Shown here: positions 57,624 to 64,000 of the stretch, piece after piece
Position numbering within the stretch: the first letter of the stretch is position 1
Layout of the letters: each line of letters begins with the position of its first letter
DNA from: Piscinibacter sp943370595
Lineage (GTDB): Bacteria > Pseudomonadota > Gammaproteobacteria > Burkholderiales > Burkholderiaceae_C
Assembly (NCBI GenBank): GCA_943370595.1
Contig: CALRRO020000004.1
Span: 1 to 64,000, forward strand
DNA: 64,000 bases
Reading direction: 5' to 3'
Translations under genes and position numbers: made by a program
The notes under the pieces: generated by a model
The model's input: only the letters and a program-made list of their open reading frames with translations
What the model was told of the DNA's origin: nothing
Databases searched by the model: none

Positions 57624-59522
57624 ATGAAGGTGAATCTACTCATGACACGATCGCTATTCAGTGGCGTTCGAAACCTGTCCATTCATTTCGTCCTGCGCGC
57701 GGCCGTTTGCGCGTCGGTCGTTGCTACTGCACTTGCAGCATGCGGCGGCGGTGGCTCTGACGCCGGCGGATCGCCGTTTCCGCCCACGTTCACTTTGACC
57801 GTATCGAAGAACGGCGTAAGCACGGTTCTCTCGGATCCCGCTGGAATCCAGTGCGGACCCATCTGCTCGTCTACGTTCGAGGCAGACTCAGTCGTCACTT
57901 TGGTGGCCTCGGCCGCCCTGGGTCAACGCTTCGTCAGTTGGGGCGGAGCCTGTAGCGGCACGGCAACGACGTGCCGTGTAAGGATGGACTCAAGCAGACA
58001 GGTCACGGCTGTGTTCCAGCCGCAGTCGACCATCACTCCGACCCTGACCGTAAGCGTGAGTGGAAGCGGGGCGGTCACTTCGCTGCCCTCGGGAATCAAC
58101 TGCACTACCGCGTGTACCGCCGACTTCATCGACGGTACGTCTGTGGTGTTAACCGCTACGCCAGCAGCGGGACATCAGTTCTCAGGATGGGCTGGCTCAT
58201 GCAGTGGTACCTCGACCACTTGCGTGATTGCCATGAACCAGGACCGGACGATCGCAGCCTCGTTCACTCCCGTCGCGGCTCCTGTCTGGAGTTCACCGAT
58301 GCAGGTGGAGTCAAGCAACAGCTTCGATGTGCCAACGAGAGTTCTTACCGCCATCGGCTCGACGGGCCACGCAATGGTCCTGTGGGAACAGTCAGATGGC
58401 AGCCCGGACGGCAGCGTGCGAAAGGCTTGGTCACGTCGCTATGTCGCCAACCAAGGCTGGGGCCCCGCAGTCGTCATTCCAGGGCTTGCCGCTGGCAGCC
58501 CGCTGGACAAGCTCGTCGAAGGTATCCTGCTCATGGACAGCAGGGGTACGGCGACCTGGATCCGTCCCAGTATGCAGACTCGCCGCGCTACCGTGGACAA
58601 CGGGTGGGGACCCGCGTTCACTCCAGACTTTGTCAGCAATGGGCCGCTGACGTCGGCGGCCCTCGCGGCAGATGGCCATGTTCACGCGCTGATCTCAGGA
58701 CGCGACGTGTATCACAACAAGCTTCCGCCTGGCGGAGCCTGGCAAGGCTGGACCCGGGTGAATGCCAACACCACGTCCGATGCGCGTGAGGCTGCCATTG
58801 CACTCAGCACCAATGGCACAGGGTTTGCTCTTTGGCGCGAGAAGAATCCTGGCGAAGTGTCCTTCAGCCTTAAGGCTGCACGCTACCTCCCTCAGTCTGG
58901 CGGCTGGCAGACGCCTCAGACGCTCGACAACAGCACTGATCCAGTCATCGGAGACTCACCTCCGCGCGTAGCTATGGATGCCTCGGGCAATGCGATTGCC
59001 GTATGGCATCAAGGCGAGTCGCTGTACCACAGCACCTTCAACAACCTCGGTGGTTGGGCTTCGGCTGTGCAGGTCGACGCCGGACTTGTGAACTCGCAGT
59101 TCCCGGCCCGGATTCAACTCGCGATGACAGCTACCGGCCGCGCCGTGGTCACTTGGCGCAGCAACATCTATGCAATGAAGGCAATGCAGTTCGCACCTGG
59201 CTCCGGCTTCTCAGCTCCAGTTCTGGTCACACCGTACTCGGGCGATCCGGCGCTGGGCCTGGACACAGAGGGAAGTGCAGTCGTTGTCTACTTCTCACCG
59301 GCTCAGTGGCCCAATCCGGTCGCCGGTGCTGATGTCTACTCCCGGCGACTCTCTTGGGGTGTGGGCTGGAGCGATCAAGCTGCCGTTGAGCCTCTGGACG
59401 GGCTGGGCGCAAACTTGACAGCAAGCTTCAACGGGGTCGGCCAAGGAATCGCGGCCTGGGTTCGACCCGACAACGCTGAGTCAGCCTCACGCCAGAGTCT
59501 GTGGGTCAGTCTTCTGCGCTGA
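57624..59522 (+). CDS. Lipoprotein with two divergent InlB-type repeats and a C-terminal beta domain
   Basis: 632 residues: signal peptide with lipobox (TALAAC) and GGGG spacer, then two copies of a 60-residue beta repeat (FVSWGGACSGTATTC and FSGWAGSCSGTSTTC, with the ITFEAD/ATPAAGH lead-ins), the 'bacterial repeat' family seen in surface adhesins. The remaining 400 residues form repeated WGPAVVI, WQGWTRV, GWQTPQ, GWASAVQV and GWSDQA blocks, suggesting a beta propeller. Likely surface or periplasmic; ligand unknown. Confidence 0.7.
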   Translation: MKVNLLMTRSLFSGVRNLSIHFVLRAAVCASVVATALAACGGGGSDAGGSPFPPTFTLTVSKNGVSTVLSDPAGIQCGPICSSTFEADSVVTLVASAALGQRFVSWGGACSGTATTCRVRMDSSRQVTAVFQPQSTITPTLTVSVSGSGAVTSLPSGINCTTACTADFIDGTSVVLTATPAAGHQFSGWAGSCSGTSTTCVIAMNQDRTIAASFTPVAAPVWSSPMQVESSNSFDVPTRVLTAIGSTGHAMVLWEQSDGSPDGSVRKAWSRRYVANQGWGPAVVIPGLAAGSPLDKLVEGILLMDSRGTATWIRPSMQTRRATVDNGWGPAFTPDFVSNGPLTSAALAADGHVHALISGRDVYHNKLPPGGAWQGWTRVNANTTSDAREAAIALSTNGTGFALWREKNPGEVSFSLKAARYLPQSGGWQTPQTLDNSTDPVIGDSPPRVAMDASGNAIAVWHQGESLYHSTFNNLGGWASAVQVDAGLVNSQFPARIQLAMTATGRAVVTWRSNIYAMKAMQFAPGSGFSAPVLVTPYSGDPALGLDTEGSAVVVYFSPAQWPNPVAGADVYSRRLSWGVGWSDQAAVEPLDGLGANLTASFNGVGQGIAAWVRPDNAESASRQSLWVSLLR

Positions 59523-59772
59523 ACTCAACAGCGGAAGCTCGCAGCGCGGCTGCTCGGGCGGCCGGGCCTATCGCGGCCGACCTGGGCCTGTAGTGAGCCA
59601 TCAGCTGCAGGACCAGTGGCCACCCTTCTGAACAAACGCCGGCGACTGCAGCTTGTGCTGTGACGCCCAGAGCTGCTAATGTCGATCTTGTTCGTCAACA
59701 ACTTGCGTGGGGCAGCCCACCGAGTTGTCAGTCATCAATGTCGCGAGGGCGGCGTTTTCGAAGGAGACTCAG

Positions 59773-60105
59773 ATGGCAGGTTACTTTGAGCTCAAGCATG
59801 CTGCAGGCGGCAGGTTCAGCTTCAATCTAAAAGCCGGGAACAACCAGGTCATACTCACCAGCGAGACCTATACAGCCAAGGCTGCAGCGATCAGCGGAAT
59901 CGAATCGGTCAAGAGCAATTCGCCTAACGACGCGCGATACGATCGAAAGGTGGCAAAGGACAACTCCCCGTACTTCGTCCTGACCGCGACAAACGGTCAG
60001 ACCATTGGTAAGAGCGAGATGTACACCTCGGCGAGTGCCATGGAGAACGGGATCGCATCGGTCAAGGCGAACGCGCCAACCGCAGAGATCAAGGATCTGA
60101 CCTAG
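59773..60105 (+). CDS. YegP family protein (tandem DUF1508)
   Basis: 110 residues made of two similar halves: GYFELKHAAGGRFSFNLKAG ... AAISGIESVKSNSP and YFVLTATNGQTIGKSEMYTS ... AMENGIASVKANAP. This duplicated beta-alpha-beta unit defines the YegP/UPF0339 family; role unknown. GAAGGAG lies six bases before the chosen ATG. Confidence 0.85.
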   Translation: MAGYFELKHAAGGRFSFNLKAGNNQVILTSETYTAKAAAISGIESVKSNSPNDARYDRKVAKDNSPYFVLTATNGQTIGKSEMYTSASAMENGIASVKANAPTAEIKDLT

Positions 60106-60140
60106 AAGCTCATCCCTACGGTGAGTCGCGGCACTCAGCG

Positions 60141-61214
60141 ATGGGGATTTCAGCCGTCACCGTCGAAGCACTGCCTGCCAGTTACGGCGACTGCTTGCTT
60201 GTGTCCTGTCCGGTTGGCCGCAGGATATGGCGAATGCTTGTGGACACCGGGCCGGACGAATGCCTGCCCGCGCTTAAGCAGCGTCTGCTCAAACTGCCTG
60301 CGGACACGAAAGGCGTCAGGCAGATTGACTTGGCAGTTATCAGCCACATCGACCATGACCACATCGGTGGAGCGTCTGCACTCTTTGCAGACACATCACT
60401 GGGCCTGTCGTTCAAGGATGTCTGGTTCAACGCACCGAGGCTGACACCGACTCGTGGCGTAGCTGAGGGTGTCGGCCTTGCTTCGCTTCTTGGAAGCGCT
60501 GCACTCGGCCTGCCGTGGAACCTGGCGATGGCAGGAGATGACATCGTCACGACGTCGGAACTTTTCCTGGAACTGCCACGAAAGCGCGGCGAGCCACGCG
60601 TTACGCTCCTCTCACCAACGCGCAAGAGCCTCGACACCTTGTATGCGGTCTGGGCCAAGGAGCTTTCCAAGGTCAAGCAGCGGCCGACTGAGCAACTACG
60701 GGGAGCGGAACGTGGCGGTCTTGACGTCCGCGAACTGGCCGCTCGTTCGACCGCGCTCGATCGTGCTCCCGCCAATGGTTCGAGTATTGCCTTCCTCTTG
60801 GAGCATCGCGGTGCGACAGTCCTGCTGACCGCCGACGCCCACCCGACTGTCCTGGTTCCCGCTCTCAGGAGCCTGGCATCCCATCGGCGTAGATCCCTGC
60901 CCTGGGTCATAGACTTGATGAAGTTGAGCCACCACGGCAGCAGTGCGAACACGACAACGGAGCTCATGCAGGTCGTACGCGCCCGAGACTACCTGGTGAG
61001 TACCAATGGAGCCATGTTCGGACATCCAGACGTTGAAGGCATAGCTCGCGTCGTCCTGGGTTGCCTGCAGGGCAGTCGGCTGTGGTTCAACTATCGCAAC
61101 GAGCGCACGATGCGGTGGGATCAACCGGCACTGCGGCAACGTTTCGGCTACGAAACCAGGTATCCCGAGTCCAAGGAGCAAGGAGTCGTCATCGACGTTG
61201 CTCCAAGCAGCTAG
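60141..61214 (+). CDS. Metallo-beta-lactamase-fold hydrolase, ComEC-like
   Basis: 357 residues. Metal motif ISHIDHDHIGG (HxHxDH) at residues 68-75, an upstream GDCLLVSCP and RMLVDTGPDE, TVLLTADAH (Asp ligand) and LMKLSHHGSSANTT (second His cluster), the order found in ComEC-type MBL domains. It lacks the ComEC membrane part, so it is a soluble hydrolase; nucleotides, phosphodiesters or oxidants are possible substrates. Soluble ComEC-like MBL proteins often accompany defence proteases, but no such partner is seen here. Confidence 0.75.
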   Translation: MGISAVTVEALPASYGDCLLVSCPVGRRIWRMLVDTGPDECLPALKQRLLKLPADTKGVRQIDLAVISHIDHDHIGGASALFADTSLGLSFKDVWFNAPRLTPTRGVAEGVGLASLLGSAALGLPWNLAMAGDDIVTTSELFLELPRKRGEPRVTLLSPTRKSLDTLYAVWAKELSKVKQRPTEQLRGAERGGLDVRELAARSTALDRAPANGSSIAFLLEHRGATVLLTADAHPTVLVPALRSLASHRRRSLPWVIDLMKLSHHGSSANTTTELMQVVRARDYLVSTNGAMFGHPDVEGIARVVLGCLQGSRLWFNYRNERTMRWDQPALRQRFGYETRYPESKEQGVVIDVAPSS

Positions 61215-61391
61215 TGCGATGCGACAGCGGCAACGCCGCAGCTGCCAAGAAGGCGCGCCATATCGGGCTTGCTGCTCGACCACATGACAGCTGACCTTAG
61301 GGCGGCCTGAGAAGCGCTCTGGGTCCGGTGGCGAACCGCTGGCTCGTGTCATGAGCCTTCGGTGCCGGACACTGGCCCGATGCAGAGTTTC

Positions 61392-61610
61392 ATGCGTACC
61401 CGGACCAATCCGCCGCCATGGTGGCGATGCGAGTGCTGTCGCTATGCCGATGTGATTCATCGACCCAACGAGCGCGGCTATAGCTTAGGGTGCTTGAGCC
61501 CAAAGGCGCACTATGGTCAGGCTGGAGTTGCCAAGTCCTGTTGTGACTTTGAGCGCGAGCTTGGCACAGACGATGAAGTCGAGTCGCTCGCGCCTACAAC
61601 CTTCTACTGA
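61392..61610 (+). CDS. Small Cys-rich protein
   Basis: 72 residues: PPPWWRCECCRYADVIHRPN, GYSLGCLSPKAHYGQ and KSCCDFERE. Six Cys in CxxC-like pairs (CECC ... C ... CC) suggest a zinc or iron-sulphur site. Two Met codons upstream are possible starts. Family unknown to me; composition is convincing. Confidence 0.5.
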   Translation: MRTRTNPPPWWRCECCRYADVIHRPNERGYSLGCLSPKAHYGQAGVAKSCCDFERELGTDDEVESLAPTTFY

Positions 61611-61670
61611 CTAGCTCCAGTTCCGTCCTGAGTCTTGTCAGGCGATACTCGGGCCTCCGAGAGGTTTCCG

Positions 61671-61922
61671 ATGACCAAGCCAGCACATCCGGCAGTGCGA
61701 ATACAAGCCATGGTGCAGGTTCGGCTCAATGCGCAGCCCGAGGTCCAGCGACGCGTGGCTGCGGATCCGGGGTCGAAGCCAGTTGTGGGGCCGGTTCAGG
61801 CACACGAACGCGACGTGCTCGGCAGAAACTGGAACATCAGTGAGGTGGAGCGTGCCGAAGGTCTGGAGCGCACCTTTCGAGCGATAGTCGACGGCCTGCG
61901 CGAGTCGATCGACTTGGGCTAG
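61671..61922 (+). CDS. Hypothetical small protein
   Basis: 83 residues: an N-terminal KPAHPAVRIQAMVQVRLNAQ, then GRNWNISEVERAEGLERTFR and AIVDGLRESIDLG, a helical region. GAGAGG lies six bases upstream. It overlaps the opposite-strand gene after it by four bases at the 3' ends. Function unknown. Confidence 0.45.
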   Translation: MTKPAHPAVRIQAMVQVRLNAQPEVQRRVAADPGSKPVVGPVQAHERDVLGRNWNISEVERAEGLERTFRAIVDGLRESIDLG

Positions 61923-62227
61923 AGGTACGGCCCGTACCAGCCTGGCCAAGAGGGTGGCGGAGACTTCCACTGGCCGAACTCGGTCCGCTCGATGTGGCTG
62001 ATGATTCTCGAGCGGATCGCTAGCTCGATCGGCACGTGGTCGGCTCCAACCGGCAAGGTCCCCTGGCAGTTCACATCGCCGTCCAGAGACCCGAACATGC
62101 CTTTGCTCGGCTCGCTGACCATGCCAGCGAAGTACGCTTGCGATTCGCTCACCAAGTCGTACGTTACCCAGTAGTGGAACTGCCGGCGACTGCGCAGCTG
62201 TAAGTGGTTGCCGTGGAGTGTGGGCAT
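61919..62227 (-). CDS. Hypothetical small protein
   Basis: 102 residues as drawn, with a beta-rich core FHYWVTYDLVSESQAYFAGM, MFGSLDGDVNCQ and helix VPIELAIRSRIISHIERTE, ending in an aromatic PSWPGWYGPYL. Composition is protein-like but no family is recognised. The first 15 residues may be noncoding. Convergent with the gene to its left. Confidence 0.42.
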   Translation of the reverse strand: MPTLHGNHLQLRSRRQFHYWVTYDLVSESQAYFAGMVSEPSKGMFGSLDGDVNCQGTLPVGADHVPIELAIRSRIISHIERTEFGQWKSPPPSWPGWYGPYL

Positions 62228-62596
62228 CGCGTGAAATGATAGATCGGCAGATCATCCAAGAATTGCGCGCCTTACGGCCGCCCGGTGTACTGACGCTATC
62301 CACCCGACCAGAGTCCGGCCTGGCTTCTGCCTGTCGCGGTACGTCGCCAACTGTCGGATCGGAGCTTGGCCCGGGGGTTGATGCGTTGCAGCATTCGCCA
62401 AAGGGTCTCGGCTTGGCACTGTGACTGGGTCAGCCGACAAGGTCAGGGACGAGCCGCTCCCTTCCCGAGAGGCTGCTTCGGCTGCCTCAGCCCAGCGACG
62501 CGGGCCCGCCGATGAGTGCTGGCATCCCCAGAATGTAGGTCGCAAACCGAGAACAATGCTCCTACGATGCTCGGACCATAGAGGCGGGGAGTCGAC
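62228..62596. other. Intergenic region
   Basis: About 370 bp upstream of the lipoprotein gene at the right edge; short overlapping frames only, no gene or clear promoter identified. Confidence 0.3.
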
Positions 62597-64000
62597 ATGG
62601 GCCCGAAGAAGGCAGGCGTGCGCTGGCGGTGTGCGGGGCTGGCGGTGGCAATTGCGGCCAGCGGATGCGCGACAGAGCCCCTGGTGCCGGCCTGGCAGGC
62701 GCCTGATGCCATCAAGGCAGGCGATTCGATGCCGGGCGCGCTCGGTTACCTGGACTCCCTGCGGACTCGCTACCGCAATGCAGTAGCTACGCAGCTCAAC
62801 GACGAGCGCAACGCGTCCAATGCTCTGCTAGGCACGGGTGCACTCATCGCAGCACTCGCGCTTGGCAATGTGCATCGCGACGCGATTGTTGGCACTGCTT
62901 TCCTGGGCGGCACGGGCTACGCCTTCTCTCAGAGCAACCTCCAGCGCCCACGGCTGCTGGTCTATCAGGCCGGTGTGGAGGCGCTGAACTGCGCCGAACG
63001 AGCCGTGACACCCTTTGCCATCTCAGTCGACGATCGAACCCGCTTGTCAACTGCAATCGGGCGGCTCGAAGGCGAGCGCAAGACGCTAGCCGCCGGCATC
63101 GCCACAGCCCAGGGCGTTGCTGCAGCCAACCCGGGCGATGTCGGTCTTCCCGACTTGCAGCAGGCGCTGACCGCGGCGCGCGTGCAGTTGGAAGACAGTG
63201 AGAAGACACTTCGCTCTGCCAGCGCGTTCAGCGTGGCGGCAACCCGCGGCGCGCGCGACCTAGTGGCAGCGGTAAACAGCATCGATGCGGCTGTGGTGAG
63301 GTCTCTGGTCAATGCGACGCCAGACCTGAGCAATGTGCCGAAGCTGGTCTCCGGTCTCGCCGGCATGGTCTCGGCCATTGCTCCCGGGGCAGGCGTGGAC
63401 GATCTGTTGAACTCGCGCCTCGCGGCGGTGAAGTCCGGCATGGCAATGACGCAAACAGGCGAAAAGACTGCCGTTCTGAAGGCAACCGAGTCGCTCATCA
63501 ACACCGTGGTGGCCACCCAGGCCGCCAACGCTGACACCGCGGCGCTACTGGCGGGACGCACCGGTCCGTTTCCGGATGATGCCTTCAAGGATTGCGGCGT
63601 CGCCCAGGTCGTGACGGCTTTGGCTGTTTCGCCCCAGCGCCTGAGCTTCACAGCGGACCAGGAAGACAAACGCATCGTGGACATCAGCGGCGGCATCAAG
63701 CCTTACTTCGTGGAGGTGGAGGGTCCCGTGAGCAAGGCGCTGACCGCCAAAGGCCCCGTGCGCTTCGACACTCGCTCAGATCTCACCTTCGCATCGAACA
63801 TACTCAAGGGTGCCACAGAGGGAACGCTGCGGGTCAGCGACAGCGCACCCAACGCGCCCAACATCGTGACGATCCCAGTGTCCGTCGCGGCTGCCGCTCC
63901 GTCCAACGGAGCCGGTAACGGTGAGAACAAGCCCAAAGACACGGCGAGCAATAAGCCCGCGACGCCTCCGGCAAAGGCCACAGTCCCGGCTCCGACACCT
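62597..64000 (+). CDS. Large lipoprotein, 3' end beyond window
   Basis: The first 468 residues are visible and the frame is open at the edge. Signal peptide with lipobox (AIAASGC), an early pair of hydrophobic helices (LLGTGALIAALALGNV, IVGTAFLGGTGYAFSQ) that may sit in the membrane or self-assemble, a long helical region, and a later beta domain (LSFTADQEDKRIVDISGG). The last part is a Pro/Ala/Lys-rich linker. Function unknown. GAGGCGGGGAG serves as a weak ribosome binding site. Confidence 0.6.
   Translation, partial: MGPKKAGVRWRCAGLAVAIAASGCATEPLVPAWQAPDAIKAGDSMPGALGYLDSLRTRYRNAVATQLNDERNASNALLGTGALIAALALGNVHRDAIVGTAFLGGTGYAFSQSNLQRPRLLVYQAGVEALNCAERAVTPFAISVDDRTRLSTAIGRLEGERKTLAAGIATAQGVAAANPGDVGLPDLQQALTAARVQLEDSEKTLRSASAFSVAATRGARDLVAAVNSIDAAVVRSLVNATPDLSNVPKLVSGLAGMVSAIAPGAGVDDLLNSRLAAVKSGMAMTQTGEKTAVLKATESLINTVVATQAANADTAALLAGRTGPFPDDAFKDCGVAQVVTALAVSPQRLSFTADQEDKRIVDISGGIKPYFVEVEGPVSKALTAKGPVRFDTRSDLTFASNILKGATEGTLRVSDSAPNAPNIVTIPVSVAAAAPSNGAGNGENKPKDTASNKPATPPAKATVPAPTP

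Noticed and set aside
1..64000. Search for CRISPR repeats and prophage structural genes.
   Set aside because: No evenly spaced short repeats with variable spacers and no capsid, portal, tail or terminase genes.

Overview
The window looks like a chromosomal segment of a high-GC betaproteobacterium of the order Burkholderiales. The grounds are GC-rich third codon positions, a Burkholderiales-style H-NS protein, a Gram-negative porin ending in Phe, YceI/cytochrome b561 pairs and LysR regulators in abundance. This is inference from gene families; there is no rRNA or marker gene. No tRNA, rRNA or CRISPR array was seen.

Layout. (1) 1-3.4 kb: a run of integron gene cassettes read on the minus strand, with five attC sites of about 127-130 bp and no integrase in the window, so a cassette cluster lacking an integrase. 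(2) 3.6-7.9 kb: small secreted and membrane proteins, a serine hydrolase and an isolated flagellar-hook-cap gene flgD. (3) 7.9-12.5 kb: a conflict-system block. An MqsR-like toxin lies beside an MqsA-type zinc finger/HTH/Panacea antitoxin. It is followed by a tightly overlapping four-gene operon encoding a stand-alone copy of the same zinc finger, a multiubiquitin-type ubiquitin-like protein, a DUF6791-ThiF E1-like enzyme and a DUF6527 protein. An H-NS family gene closes the block. (4) 13.1-17.3 kb: a norSY-senC-orf1-type heme-copper nitric oxide reductase cluster with an FNT (formate/nitrite) channel. (5) 19.9-26 kb: LysR, Crp/Fnr, cytochrome b561, two nitronate monooxygenases and an MmsA-type semialdehyde dehydrogenase. 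This fits oxidation of nitronates, possibly propionate-3-nitronate, to malonate semialdehyde and acetyl-CoA with release of nitrite or nitrate. The nitrite channel and NO reductase next door could deal with the nitrogen by-products.

(6) 26-35 kb: a Tat lipoprotein, a catalase-family protein with an altered active site, a third nitronate monooxygenase, an alpha/beta hydrolase without its serine, MAPEG, cytochrome b561 and two YceI proteins. (7) 35-43.6 kb: cupin, enolase-superfamily enzyme, LysR, a complete IS607-family element with a TnpB-related nuclease gene, then a tautomerase/flavodoxin/NTF2 operon. (8) 43.9-55.6 kb: DsbA-like protein, glutathione S-transferase, LysR, a sensor kinase/LuxR regulator/chemoreceptor/cache module, PaiB, D-amino acid dehydrogenase and porin. 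(9) 55.9-64 kb: Sel1 repeats, a repeat lipoprotein, YegP, a metallo-beta-lactamase-fold hydrolase, three small uncharacterised genes and a lipoprotein running off the right edge.

The most promising lead for something new is the zinc finger/ubiquitin-like/E1/DUF6527 operon at 9.6-11.9 kb. Its first gene copies the zinc finger of the adjacent antitoxin, and its promoter carries the same ATATCAT element as the toxin promoter.
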